A DNA stretch of 64,000 bases from Epiperipatus broadwayi (taxonomy: Eukaryota > Onychophora > Udeonychophora > Euonychophora > Peripatidae): positions 2,416,001-2,480,000 of the forward strand of contig JAQFVV010000013.1 in the NCBI GenBank assembly GCA_028023455.1. Direction: 5' to 3'. This document shows, piece by piece, positions 45,491 through 59,600 of the stretch (positions are counted from its first letter, which is position 1; each line of letters starts with the position of its first letter). Under the pieces are notes generated by a model that ran no database searches, was not told the DNA's origin, and was given only the letters and a program-made list of their open reading frames with translations. The translations under genes were made by a program, and so were the position numbers.

Positions 45491-48400
45491 TTACTGCACA
45501 TTCAGCATTTATTGACATAAATGATGACAATAGCCCAACATATCACATCTAATATACCACCATCATAAATCTTCAGGGCAAATATATATAGCAAAATGCT
45601 TAAAATATTGATAGAAGGTTTAAATAATTCCTTTATCAAGTATAGTCAAAGCCAATCTAATTAAATATCCATCATATATATATATGGAAACTTAGACAAT
45701 AATTATTAAAGAAATACATTTATTTAGTAATTCAGAAACAGCTGTTCAGAGGAATTCACAGAGGTTTTATGATTTCTCAATCTTTAAAAAAAAAAACTGA
45801 AAGATATAATACAAAACAGAAATGGTTACAAACATTTCAATCTATACTTTTGAGATCATCTTATATAACATATTGGTTTACATAAATATTTACTATATAC
45901 AGTATATATAATTGTAAAAATTAATAAAATTATATGATTTTACAATTTTTTAACTGTCCATGTGAATATATGAGCATACTGATATTTATAAATAATTTGT
46001 TTACAATCAATATATTCTAATTTAAAAGACGAGAGGCATTTGAAACAAGGTACATTTGTTGAAATCAAAATTAAAAATTTTCAAGTCTTAAAAAGATCAA
46101 CTCTCCTTTCATCAGAAATTTTTTATTTCCCATAAGTTGTTCAAACAAAAATCACAAAGTAAAATTAATTCATTTTCAATTTTTTATTGATAAATGAGTT
46201 CTATTAGCATAATTAAAGCAATTTTACTATTAAGCAGTAGCTGGAATACTAATCATTACCAACACATTATTTAAAATTATCTGAAATCTTTTAAATAATT
46301 TTCTAGAGTTGTAGTGTGAAAGTATGAGTTCGAATCCTGCATATATTACATATATAAGCAGGTGTTAAGCCTGTACAATGTATTAAATTTGTAATGTAAA
46401 TATATACCAGAGATATCTTGACTACTTTCTAGACTAATTATTTTTATGATCAATATGCTATTGGTTTCTAATTTTGTTATTTTTATATATGCATGTTATG
46501 TGCTAATAGAGATAAGGCAATAATGTACTGCAACAAATAATAACAGTTGATCATGGCAGTGGAAGTTTGCCATTAATTGTAAACTCTTTAACATAATTCT
46601 ACCACTTGAATATTTAAGGCTATATCATAAATACTTCAGTTAATTTATAACACTTTTAATGTTTGTTCTAAAATATCATGACCTTAATAAAAAACAACTA
46701 TAGGCAATACATAAAAATTGAACTATTAAAAAAAATATTTAAAAAATACTGATATATAAAAACAATTTCATATAAAATTTTAGAATGTGGAAATATACAC
46801 ATACATACACAAATCAAAATATTTATCTACAATAATTTTAAATAAAAAATCTGTCTGTAGCAAGATTAACTTTTATATCTATGTTAGATTCTACAACAAA
46901 GGCAAGTTGTATAAACTAGACAATAAGGTATTACTGCCCAAAGAATATTAAATATTAGTGATTGTTTCCTCTTCTTTCCCTCAATCAGGGATTTGCACCA
47001 CAAAAAACTCTTTTTCTTATTTGAAAGAGTTTGCCAGTTTAAGTTAACTAAGGAAGATCAAAAAAATTCTCATTTCAATGTTAATGCATTTAGTAGGTAA
47101 TAATTTTATTCCCAGTTTCTTTGATACATGAAATAATTCTTGGAAACTATTTTTGTTTATAGGCAGCAAGAGACTCCCATTCATTATATTTAAACAATGT
47201 AAAAAAAAAAAAAAACATCTCTAGATCTTCATAAACCCCCAAAGCAAAAGTTCATTAAAAAAATAAATAAATGCAGATTTATAAATAAAAATACTATCTT
47301 CTGTCAATTCTTAATTATAGTTATACACCTGCTCATAAAATATAGTATGCACAATATAGGTTTAATTCATAAGAACAGTTGATTCTTGGGCCTTTTCAAA
47401 TTAGAAAGTTTTACAGATTTGAACAAACTCCTTTAAATATGTCTATAAAGTACTTATGTTCTTGCTATAATTTTTAATATGAGCATTAATTAAATAAACA
47501 AAAAAAAATTAAATAATATTAACTGAATAAAATTAAACAATTTATTAACAAATATCATTTAAAAAAGATTAATAAAAAAAATTACATCCACTTCTTATAT
47601 TTATTGAATTATCAAGAAACTGTGATTGTGGAACAAAATATGACAATGAAAGTTGTGCACCTTTATCGGTCTTTGTATGCTGTTTCACATAATATAGTCT
47701 ATGACATACGTTGATATAAAAATACCTGTATATTTGATGATTCACTGATATTCTCTAGTTTAGAATAGCAAACTTTTTCCTTTTATATATCATACATAAT
47801 TAGGAATTAACAATAAATAAATTGACTTGACTTTTTAACAACTCAATTCTTTCATAAATAAGTTTCTCTATGTCCACATAAATTGAAATCTGGGCATATA
47901 TCTGCTACATAAATGTAGAAGTAAAAATGAAAAGATGTTAGAAGATGAGCATTATTCATGATTTTCTGTTTGAATTTGGTAAACAATGTAGAAGTGCAAA
48001 CTACAGTTTTGTCACACGAAGCCACTGTACTGTCTAAAAAAATGTTTGAATATTAAAAGTCATTGAATTACTTTCAGAAGTATTCAAACTATATTATCTT
48101 ATTAAAAATATTATAGTCATCATCATCATTAACAACTACTCAAAAACAACTACAGCATGGCACTAACAAAAGGGGGAAAGCAGAAGGACAAAAAAAAACC
48201 CAAAAAGTTAAAAAGTTTTACAATGAAAACAATCTGTAAAACACAAACATGTTTCCATATATACACACTTATCTTTTAATCTCTATGGCAATCTTTTTGA
48301 ACTAGAAGACTTCAATATCATTCCTAATTGTAGTTCACTAAATTAGTGTAATCTTATCAGCCACATTCTCTAAATGAAAACAGCCAATACTGCTTTTCCT

Positions 48401-48959
48401 TACAGTAACTTTTGAGATAATTTTTATAAAATAAATAGTTTTCTTCAACAGAAGCAATGCTCAAGTTCACCATAAAATATCTTTTTTTAAAATGAAGTCT
48501 ATTATCAATCAATTGCTTTATATGCCAAATCTAATGAAAATGTGCGCCTATAATAGTAGATTCAATATCATTATATCCAACAAATTGAAAGACATATAAA
48601 TTTGTTTTATGATTTTATAAATGCATATTACTACAGATGATGGAAGCGTTTGTCATAGTACTGTTATCTGGTTATTCTACATACTTCAAATATTTGAAAT
48701 ATTTATTTCTCCTAATACTAACTATTAATGCATTATTATATTGATAAAGAATCATTTCTCACATCTACATAACTATCTCATCTTATAACTTATTAAAAGA
48801 AGAAGCAATACATTTGAATCTGTATATACTTCAACATTTATTCACACCCTTCTAACAAAAAACTATCAGGATATTGACCCTGATTCACATTCTTTTGATA
48901 ATCATTCAAGTTAAAAAATGAAGATGTTTTTCTTCAGTCACTTGGATATTAATTACTAG

Positions 48960-49135
48960 ACTAAAATCTTAACAGATTATATTCAACATGAAAAATGTTC
49001 TGTAGTTCATCCTTTGAATTGGCAAGAACAACAGAATCATCAGCACACTGTAAATCTAAATGTCAAGAAAATGAACACTTCATCAAACTTTAGTATCAAA
49101 TCTATATTACATCCTGATGTCTGTTTCATAAAGCT
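48960..49135 (-). pseudogene. LINE reverse transcriptase fragment with motif C
   Basis: The reverse strand at 48995-49056 reads DLQCADDSVVLANSKDELQN in one frame. This is the catalytic motif C region of a non-LTR reverse transcriptase (YADD, here CADD). Just upstream (about 49070-49135) a broken frame gives TSGCNIDLILKFDEVF, resembling the RQGCxLSPxLFNxxxDEV motif B. No other parts were found, so this is a small relic. It is a different family from the 39.8-kb RTE. Confidence 0.7.
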
Positions 49136-49779
49136 ATTTAGTAATTATCATGCGATCAATATCTTTTAAAGTTAAGATGTTTGAAAGTTCTGTTTTTAGA
49201 GCTTAAATGTAAAATTACAAATTATCAAAAATAAATACTCCTTGTCATTTAAAAATTCAGTACAGTAACTGGGTCTGTAATTAGAACTCATGCAGATTTA
49301 ATCAAAATTCGTTTACTCAGATAAATAAATTTTTGATTGCTGGGCTTAATTATAATCAAATATAATTTTTTATTTCTGACAGAATGAAAACTGACCTGCA
49401 ATTAAAATTTCTCAAAAAAAAAAAAAAGTTCATTTGGTTTATGATGCAAGAGCGGCACATAATTTTGTTTTGCAATGCACACAAGTGTAACAAAAATTGA
49501 AGATGATAGAATAAATCGTTAAGAGAATGGCAAGTAATAGCAAACTAGCACAGATGATACAACTGAATTTGACATGAATTTCAGATAAAAAATTTACCAT
49601 ATATATATACATCGATTCCATAAAATATTTACAAATCTTCATTACTAGTTATCTGAGAATCAAATAAAAAGCATATTAAGCAATTCTGCAATATATATAT
49701 TTTCAATGACCCGTTTCAAAAGTTCATAACAAATTGCTACTGGAAGTTTTATCTCGAAAAGATAAGATGATATTTAATT

Positions 49780-51345
49780 GGGCACTTATGTAGTTTGCCA
49801 TCTGTTTTTCTTAAATAATCCATTTTCAGAGGCTTACAACACATGGTATAAACAATTTAGCTGACTCTAAGTTATCATATTCAATAATTGCTTTTTTTTT
49901 AAAAATTATTAAAATGATAAAGAAACACAAAAATCTAAAGGGTTGGAATTCAAATTTTTTTAAATGTAAATAAAATAATAAAAAAAATATTTAGTAAACT
50001 ATAACAAACATGTAAATAGACCTCACTTTTGGGGCAAGCACTATCCCATAATTTTGAAAACATTCTGTTAAAACACAAAAATCCAAAGGGTTGTAATTAA
50101 CATGTAAATGCAGTAAAGAAAATAAAAGTAAAACATGATTAAGTAAAGTGTAACAAATGTGTGGGCAGATATCACTTTTAGGGTGAGCACTATCCCATAA
50201 TTTTGAAAATATTCCAAAGCATATTGTTCTGTCAATGAAATATTCCAAATTTTAATCATATTTCCAAAAAAGATACACTAAAGAAGGAATGTTAAAAAAA
50301 AATCATCAGTGTAAAACAATGTTAAAAAAATATATTATAATTTTAGTCACGTGCTGTTAGCATCATGTTAAGTGTTCACTGAGTGTTACCATTTTAACAT
50401 TATCTTGTGAATGGAATTTATGTAGGGCTAATCCCAATTTTTTCAATAAATTCCATTCACAATTCTAAATTGATTGCTAATTTAAAATTTTTTTCCAATA
50501 AATTACATTTAGAATATAACATTCAAATGGTAAAGACATGGTCAACACTTAATAAGTGACACCAAAATTCAGTAACCTGTGTGCAAAATTATAAAATGGG
50601 ATATATTTCATTGACAGAACAAGATGCAGTAGAATATTTTTACAATTGTTAACACTTAATATGAGGCCAACTAACAAGTGACTAAAATTATCATAATTTT
50701 TTTTAACATTGATTTACACATGATTTTTTTAATCTTCCTTCTTTACTGTAACATTTTTGGAAATATGATTAAAATTTGGAATACTTCATTGACAGAACAA
50801 GATACAATGGAATATTTTCAAAATTATGGGATAGTGTTGCCTGAAAAGTGTTGTCTGCCTACACTTTTGTTATACTTTGCTTAATCATGTTTTATTTTTA
50901 TTTTCATTATCGCATTTATATGTTAATTACAACCCTTCGAATTTTTAGATGTTTCACTGGAATATTTTCAAAATTACAGGATAGTGCTCACCCAAAAAAT
51001 GATGTCTGTCGGCATGTTTGTTATAGCCTACTAAATGATGTTTTTTTAAAAAGATTTATTTACTGTATTTATATTAAAAAAATTTTGAATTACAATCCTT
51101 TGGTTTTTTGTGTTTCTTTATTTTAATAAACAAATTTACTATATTTATATTAAAAAAATTTTGAATTACAATCCTTTGGATTTTTGTGTTTCTTTATTTT
51201 AATAAACAAAAAACACAATTATTGAATATGACAACTTAAAGTCAGCCATATTGTTTATACAATTTGTTCTAAACCCCTGAAAATGAATTATTAAAAAAAA
51301 ATGGATGGCAAGCTTCTGGCAGGCAAACTACACAAGTACCCTTAA
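49780..51345. repeat. Large palindromic repeat of about 1.57 kb
   Basis: Left arm about 49780-50390 and right arm about 50640-51345 are inverted copies. The outermost match is TAGTTTGCCATC...CATTTTCAGAGG, with its reverse at about 51270-51335, and the inner match includes TTTTAGTCAC and TAAGTGTT. Within each arm a unit of about 135 bp is repeated (AAAACACAAAAATCyAAAGGGTTG ... CTATCCCATAATTTTGAAAA). The unpaired centre (about 50400-50630) has its own short hairpin, GTGAATGGAATTTA/TAAATTCCATTCAC. Minus frames at 49991-50259 and plus frames at 50678-51126 are translations of the same repeat and not genes. Confidence 0.8.
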
Positions 51346-53099
51346 GGGTTTTTTTTTCCCTTCAAAAAATCTATATTAAATGATGACTGCAAACACAAAA
51401 CAATCTTTTCTTATTAAATGAACATTAATTTTTATAAATAGTAGTTTGCAAATGTATAGCTTTAATATTTATTTGCCTTTTTAAAAAAATCCATATCTTT
51501 TATTTATTACATAAACAACAATAGTTATATATTGCTTATATATATTAAGTCAATATATAAAAATATGTGCACATTTAAACAATTCCACACTCCTTAAATA
51601 TTATTAATATTCCAATGGAAATGTATTCCTGCTCATACTTTTATGTTTAATTGTAGTGAAAGAAAATTCCTTGTATATACAACATATAAAGATAATTATG
51701 CTTGTTTTATCATTAATTATCAAAATAATTACCTTTTACTAATTGCTTATTTTTCAAGAGTAAATACATTTACATTTTCTGGCAATAGCTACTTTTTAAT
51801 ATCTCTTATCAAATACAGATCCAAAATGTAAGGCTTATGCTTTATAAATAAAATTTGAATTGCAATTTATATATATAATTATGCAAATTCTTCATGAAAT
51901 CTCTCATATCCTATGGCAGACTTTGGAATAGGGTGAAAATAACGATGCTCTAATGTAAGATATAGAATGTACCTAATGTCAGATTTATAATTTGGTTTGA
52001 GTTTAAAATATTGATTTTCTTTTAAATTTCAGGCTATAATTTGAATAGTACAAGAGAGTAAAAGGTAGCAGTTAGTCATATAAGAAAATTAGTTTCTATC
52101 TTCAATATTAGTCATCACTAATAAAGCTGAAGCAAAAACTGGTCTGGGAATATTATAGCCCATTGGTTTCTAAATTTTACAGTAGATGGTTCTAGAATAG
52201 GGTGAAATTTTAGAATGCTGCTAAAGACATGAATCTATAATAGTTATTTAGATTAACAATGTAACAATATTTTTAGTGACAACAATATTTTCATATACTT
52301 CTGTGTTTATTATTATTATTTTGCAAAATATACAACTTATCTATTATTAATCATTAGCATACCTGTTCTGACATTTTTATTATAATCCAAATCAGTGGCA
52401 GTCAAACTTTTACGTTCCTAATTCTACACAAAGAATATCAAAATTTCTCTGTATTATCACTATTTATAAAAAATTTCAGCAACAATATAAAAAAATAGTT
52501 AGTTAGACAAATAAAAAATATTTATTTTAATTTTTTGGTAACCAAAACATAATTATCAAAATAAAAGCTAAATATTTAATTTATTTAGAAAAAAAATATC
52601 TATTATTATTACTAGTATTTCCAAAATTATTACATAAAAGACTATATAAAAAAAACAATCTAAATATTATAAAAAAACTTTTTAATTAAAATTAAGATCT
52701 TTGAGCTTGTTTTACAAAATACAATTTTTAATATCAGGCTCTATGTTATTTAGTTTTAAGTGTAAATAAGCAATTGTGCAATAAATCTGAACATTTTTGT
52801 CTATGAAAAAGAACTGACAGTAATTGATATGATGGGGATATTTTTTCTTTTTTAATACCAGTTTTATATTATTCGAATAAATTATTTAAATAAATTTTTT
52901 AAAAAATAATTTTTCAAGTAGCATCTGTAAATCCATCACTACCAGAGATTGAGAATCCCTGACCTAAATCATTGACCAAATTTTCAAAATGTGACAAAGG
53001 CAAAATATGAAAACTATTATAAATACACAAACAAACTTTAAAGTAAAATATATGACTTACCCAACTTACTAAAAAATAATGACATGTGGGGTCAAAATT
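51346..53099. other. Intronic stretch with one ribozyme-like remnant
   Basis: AT-rich intron. The word GGAATAGGGTGAAA occurs twice (about 51928 and 52196), hinting at a decayed repeat around the ribozyme-like core at 52113-52150. The frame at 51643-51831 is not recognised. Confidence 0.5.
52113..52150 (+). ncRNA. Highly degenerate hammerhead-like core D
   Basis: TCATCACTAATAAAGC...AAAACTGGTCTGGGAATATT aligns with TCACTGATGAAAGC...GAAACTAGTCTGGGGATATT of the 16.5-kb element, with several changes (both G to A in the CTGATGA box, G12 to A). It is a dead relative of the same family. Confidence 0.35.
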
Positions 53100-55200
53100 C
53101 TGTTTATTTTAAAAATAAAATACTGTATTGTACCGGTAAAAATCACCATGCCTAATCACACACAGTAATCCGAATTCGAACCCAGTCCACGTCTAGGAAT
53201 AAATTCCAAAATGCAAACTAAATTCAAACCCAAAACCTTGGCATGACCCACCGATGACAACATTACAACGGTACGGGGTTCTCCCTTTACTAGCTCATCG
53301 AAAAACACAGACTAAATTACCTACAATCAGCTATTTCATAGATATCTTATAGTCGGGATACTGGTACGGCTAATAATTTAATGTATATATTTAAGTTGTC
53401 GATACAGACAGCAGGTGATTGACTAGATTTCGAGAGTAATAATGCAAGAGAGACAAAATTAGGTTAGATAAATTTTTAATAAATTATTGAAAGCATTGAA
53501 TAATATTATTTACAGGTACGGTAAAACTCTCATATGTATTTATAATAAATTGCTGCTAGTCATCAATAATCGGTTTGTACTGATTAACAAACTCATGCCA
53601 ATATTTATGTGTTTAAATGGTTGTACAGGTTGGTATGAGAATCAGAGTAATTGGAGCACTTAAAATATTTATCTACTAGTTTATATTAAGTTGTTTTACT
53701 TTAATAGTTTCAAACCATTGCGCATACAGATAAATGGGAGGCGGTTTTATATAAAAATATGATATATAATACTGATGTACTGATGGTTGCAGGGATTAAT
53801 GTATACTACAAATAATAACTTGCGGTGCATTGACGGAATACCGGGCGGCTTGTACTTTGACAAGTCTTAATGCCCCCAAGTAGATCCGGGACACTACAAC
53901 CAGCCGGGCTCATTTTCGAACCCCGGTGATCCAAGAGATTACCTGGAGAAGAATTTCTTTCTCTCCATGTGGTAGTAAAACGAGACGCCAACTTAAGCGA
54001 AGGTAAAGGCATTGCCACAGTAACATCGAGGAAGAGTGACCGGAAGTGAGTTTTAAAACGAAATTATATAAAACCCTTTCTCTCCGTAACATTTTCTATG
54101 CAACAGTCCGATATAACTATTCAATAAAACATGGCGAAATCAAACGATCGCAAAAGTAATAATTAATTAAATTTACTCTGAAACCCATAACTCCCCAGAT
54201 TGTTCGGAAGGTAATAATAAATTATTATTCTTACTCCGTAATAATATATAACAAAAGATTATAATAAAATTTTAGACTATTTTAAGTATTTGAGATTTGG
54301 AGTATAGATTAAAATATCATGACAAAGTAAAAGAAACAATAAAAATACTTGAATATTTCTCAACTCAACATAAATGACGATTTTTAATTCGATACAAGAA
54401 AATTACTTTTAAAATGAATATAATAAATATTATGAGATAACTTTACTGACTTTAATTAGAGTTGAGAAATATTATTATTGGCATCGTTTTGTTTGTAAAA
54501 TAAGTAATAGTAAAAATATAAATGTATTCACAAATGGATTATTAGTAGGCACAAATATTAATAATTATCATCTAAAGACTAGAGCACACACCGAAATATT
54601 AGAGAAGAAATTTATCGGAAGAGGTTTTAGTGTAACATTTTCAAATGGAAAGCAAGAAATTTACATGCAATTACTTTGATTAACAGATTAAATATAAAAT
54701 TATTACTGAGAGGAAAGTTAAAAGGTTCATGTAACAAAAGTTACCATTCTTTCTTCGTCCAGTTTTCTTCTTGCGGTGCTATGTATGAAGAACGTAGGCG
54801 CGCATTTTGAATTTATTAGAACGGCATGGTTAATTTAAATGTTGGAATTTGGAAGACTGGAAGCACGGAAAACATTACAGATCAACGGTACGAAAGATTT
54901 AAATTGGCAGGACAGGGATCAGCTTCTTGGACTTAGCCCATCATGATTGCAGTTTACCGGGCAACTTCTTAATAACGGTTGAAGTGATTTCTCTGGAACA
55001 ACTACTTTGCTGTAGCTTGACGATCCAAGCACAACCAAGTCAAAAGTTAGAGTGTCTATATTATATTTAAGATGGCTACGGTTGACCTTTCTGCCTAGTT
55101 TTTGTTCATAACTCCGCCTCCTTTGATTTCGGCCTCCAGCAATATCTAATTTGACTATACAATAGCATTTGCCTTTCTTGATAAGCGTTCTACGTTTCTC
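53100..55200. promoter_or_regulatory. CpG-richer island, possible internal promoter
   Basis: About 2 kb with many CG dinucleotides and higher GC than anything nearby except the Tigger ends. It contains an ETS-type ACCGGAAGTG (54039-54048), a YY1-like AAGATGGCTAC (55069-55079) and a GC-box-like CCGCCTCC (about 55116). The reverse strand offers a strong splice donor, CCAG|GTAATC, at 53943/53942. These are typical of metazoan promoters, so an internal promoter of the muscleblind gene is plausible. Alternatively, the three box-B-like GGGTTCGAA words on the reverse strand (53172-53184, 53911-53924 and one weaker) could mark tRNA-derived SINEs. The minus frames at 53806-54018 and 53910-54092 lie here. 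Confidence 0.35.
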
Positions 55201-56099
55201 ATTTATTTTTAAATTTAATACATGATTCTAAATTGACAAAACAATTACATCGGAATTCGTGAATACAAAAATATACATTCATTATCTTAATTTATCGAAG
55301 TACAAATTAATTATTCTATACATTTGTTCAAGTAAGATTTTGATTAAAAATACTGATCAAAGGAATGTGACTTTTGATCAGCATTTTTAAATGACTTTGT
55401 ATAATTTGCAAAATTAAAATTTAAAGAAAATATCCACGCAATTGAAACTTTTAAATTGAGCTAATATAAATCCACAAACCACACACACACGAATATTATT
55501 CATCATGATTTGTGACATTTATACTCATACTCTTTACATTAAATTCTTTTTTAAACAAACACAAAATAAATAACTTAAAATTTATGTGGCTTGGAATAGA
55601 AAAAGTCTCATTGCGGGTAAATAGTGGTTTAGAATTACCGTTCTTAAATGACAACCATGAAACTAAGATCGATTCTTCGATCTGTCTGTTTCAGTATATG
55701 TGTCTTAAACTGCTATATTAAAACTCTATATATTGTTCATATTTGCTTAGTTAAACAAACAAACACATCCACCCACAGACAACTCTTTTGTAATCAATAA
55801 CTTTGCCAGCAATGATTTTCATAAATTACCATATTTAAATACTCATCTCAATCATTAGATTTACATTCATTCAAAATATTTATACATATATACGAAAAAG
55901 ATATGATGATTATGTAAGGTCTTTTTTGTAATAATCAAGACATCAAGAAATCTGATGCAGTTACCTTAGTATAAAATTACAGATCTTGTCTTTACTAAAT
56001 CATTATGAAAATTAAATTCTATTAGAGACACATCAAATATCCTCACAAACAATTTATAAAAAAATTAAATTAATATTCAATGAATTTTCAAAATGAAAT
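55200..56099. other. Intronic stretch
   Basis: AT-rich intron with no recognisable element. The frame at 55512-55721 has no known domain. Confidence 0.5.
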
Positions 56100-56645
56100 C
56101 AGATTGAATTAGAAGAACTATAAATATCTTGATTAAATTATTATTAAAGATGAAAATATAATCAGCAAAATTATGCATAGAATTAAACATTTATGTGCTT
56201 TCTGGAAAAATAAGTATTAAAAAATATATAAAGCTAAGTGCTTTGATAAAAAAAAAAGGCTTGAAAAACAGTGTTTGCTTAGTGTTTACTTTTGAATTTA
56301 AGAAGAGGACACTTAAGAGATGAGCAATATAAAGAATGCAGATGAATACTAAGATTAATAAAGAAGAAACCAAAATGAGATATTGATAAAAAAAATAAAT
56401 AAGTATCAAAAATATAATGATAGAATTAAAATGTTGAAATAGAGATGGAATTGATATCTTTTTATAACAGATGACACTAAATACAGATGTCAATTTTTAA
56501 ATTAGATCTGAAAAGATCTTTAAAAGACCTAGAAAAAGATTACATGTGAAATGAAATAATAACATTAAAGTTGTAGATGAAATGAGAAGTTAAGAATCAG
56601 AAACACTAGACTAACAGACACTTTCATTCCCTAATAAAGATTAAA
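56100..56645 (+). mobile_element. RTE-type LINE 3' fragment, heavily decayed
   Basis: Broken plus-strand frames give ELEELYKYL, INSKIMHRIKHLCAFW, CLKNSVCLVFTF, NAERSMERCM-like and KIFKRPRKRLHVK pieces in the order found in the C-terminal half of the 39.8-kb RTE (YKYHGQIINTDGNIMEEINHR ... KRPRKRPHVRWMDEVRK), ending with a TFIPQW-like TLSFPN. Many stops and indels, so it is much older than the 39.8-kb copy. The minus frame at 56191-56493 is a shadow. Confidence 0.65.
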
Positions 56646-59600
56646 TAGTATAATTTTAATGTAATTTTATTTTTAAAATAATTTTAAAAAAGCTATTTGA
56701 TTTTTAAAAACTTTGATAAAAACAAGGATGACTCTTAATAATATTCTTAGTTTTAAATAAATGAATACAGAGAATCTATCAATATGAATGCATTGAATAG
56801 GATTTGGCACTAATATGATTGAATAATTGTAAAATATCATTTCATGAAATGAAATATCACAAACTAAAAACTCACTAATAAAATCATTATTTTAGAAAAT
56901 ATGCTAAAATTAATATTTTCTAAGCTTAAAAAGAAGCTGCATTAATTAACACTTAAATATAAAATTAAAAGTTATTAAACACTAACAAAGGATAGATATT
57001 TGAAAATACAGTACTATATATTTAAGACAATCACCAGAACTTATGGTAAAAAAATAATTGATAATCAGCTAAAGGAGTTATATTTAAAACTAAAATATAA
57101 CTATTGCCAAATAAAAGTTTAATACAAGTTTATCCAGAAAAAATATGTTTCTGGTTGCTTAAGAAATTATACTTCAAAATAAATCTTTAATAATGACCAC
57201 GAAACATGAAAATCTAAAATTTTAGAAAATCTTTTCCAATTTTAAAATGTTAAAAGATCATAAGAGACATACACGGTGATATTAAAAATAGATGTTTTGA
57301 AATCACAATTTTATAGAGTAGTTGTAGCAATTAATCACTATTACTATTCCTATATAAAAATTTGGCTTGATGATTTTCAAGAAACAATCAAATAAAGAAT
57401 GATGATACTAAGTAATTATATATAAAAAAGTAACAAATGAATGAATGTTTAGATCAAATTAACAAATAAATTTCTAATTTTTACCCCCCACCATTAAGTA
57501 AACCAAATTACTCAATTATAGCAATGTTACAAAATATATATCTAAATTAAGGCATTTTAATTTAACAAACCTTACCTTTTTGCATATTTCTTCTGCATGA
57601 TATAGTAAATTCCAAATAAATTTTAGAATTAGTCATTTTTGCAAGCTTCTCCAGAAAAAAAAACATGCACACATTACAACTATATATAAGTTACACCACT
57701 TCAAAGATAATCTCACATACTTTCTAACAAGACGTCAAACATGGTGCTGTGATTTTCAGTTTTAGAATTATGACAAATTTTCTGAATATTTACATAAATA
57801 ACTTTTTTTTTATAGAAAGTAAAAACTGGATGGACATTTTTTACTAGAATTCAGGATTATTAAAATAAATTCAGATGGGCTATAAAATTTTAAAGTTTTA
57901 CATTATATTAAAACATTATTTATTATAATTCAAAACTATTTTTAATTAATAGTAATTTATCATTTTTTAAATATTAGTTTGTAAAAGAAATTGGCCAAAT
58001 AATTACTTACATATGAGTAAATACACTCATTTCATTTAAATAATGTATTTTTATTTTTCTATCTTTATAAATGTCAATATCAAACTATTAATAATATTGA
58101 CTTTTTTCAGAACTAACACATAAGGAAGAAAAACTGGTAGGATTAGATTGTCATAGATGATTGAAGGCTATCAATTTTCAGATGGAAAAAAAATCTCAGG
58201 TATGATATTTATAGGTCATTTTAAATCATTATTTAGAAAATAATATATTTACTAAGTTATTATAAAAATTTTACTTTCAACTGATACATAGGACAACTTT
58301 TATGAGAAAATAAAAAATAAATTTATTTTAAATTATTGATTTTTCTATGACATATGCAGAGAAATTATGCACTTAATATTTTTTGAGATTTTCCTACTTT
58401 GATTAGATTGATATTATAATAATAGTTTTTAATGTTGACTTATGAGTTTTAGCACATTTATCTGCTAATTTATTTTAGCAATGAAATTATTTTTTCTTTC
58501 TATTCAATTTTAGACATGGACTATCAAAATAGAATGAAGAAATTAATTAATGTAGACATTAAAAAACATTATTTATGCTTTTCAAATTTTCATGTACAGT
58601 AAGTATATAAAAGTTAAACAGATTTTTTTTATACCATTTTCATACATATTTTTGATTTCATTTTATATATTTTTTCTGTTTAAAATGCTATATTGATTGA
58701 AGTATATTTGTCTAACTGTGGGCTTGGTATAGATTATTTTAAATATATATACTTAATGTATAAAGAATGAATGAATATTATAATGAACAAGATTTTTGAA
58801 CCAATTATATTTATTCTAGCATATCCCATTGTATATGATTATCATTATCTAAACTAATTATTGCCAATATACTGTCATCTTAGTCTTCTATAATGATATA
58901 ATTATAAATTTAGTTAGTTCGTTTTTGTTTGAGGTTCTTAAATATCTATATTTAATATTATATGGGCCCCATTGATGATTATTCATTCATAAACATTGTC
59001 AAAAGTCCTCTAACACAATATATATATATATATATTGTTTTAACTATAAATTGTAAGGGAGTTTAATATTTATATAAAACTTCAATAATTTTAACAGTCA
59101 AGTATTGTAATTTGAATAAAAAATGTAAGATATATGGAACTTTGTGTATATATTAAGAGCTCATTTTTATCAAGACAAGCAATTTGCAATATCAAATTTT
59201 TTTTTCAAATTTAAACATGATTATCCATTAATTTAACTCCCTAGAAAAAAAATTCCATTTGAAATTATACAATATAGTCAGTTTATTATCTCTAAAACAC
59301 ACACTAAGTAATTTTCTGTATTGCATTTTAAAATAGTTTATTTATAATATATAGTTATTAACTATTAAGAATTTATAAAAGTTCTGCATATATATAATGT
59401 GCCAAATGGCAGATCTCATAACCAATTAATTGCATTTTAATTATATTTTTAATTATAATTTACAAGTTTATTTATTATATATATTTTTTAAATTGATATG
59501 ATATGGCTTATAAATTAAAAAAAGCAAGAGAAAGTGAATAGATATTGTTCTATGTATGATATACACTTCTTGATCATATATATAGAATCATTTATTATCA

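Larger units (their letters stand above)
44099..49779. other. Intronic stretch with scattered repeats
   Basis: AT-rich intron that holds two small inverted-repeat elements (44753-44893 and 45345-45490) and a LINE fragment near 49.0 kb, each annotated separately. No other gene-like signal was found. The 49439-49642 minus frame is not recognised. Confidence 0.5.

Noticed and set aside
49991-51126. Set of similar ORFs on both strands sharing IFSKLxDSAHPK-like words
   Set aside because: They are translations of the inverted and tandem units of the same palindrome. Similarity reflects the DNA repeat and not a conserved protein.
53172-53924. GGGTTCGAA box-B-like words suggesting tRNA genes
   Set aside because: No cloverleaf can be formed. 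The T-loop would be 13 nt in the best case and no A box was found. At most they are tRNA-derived SINE traces.
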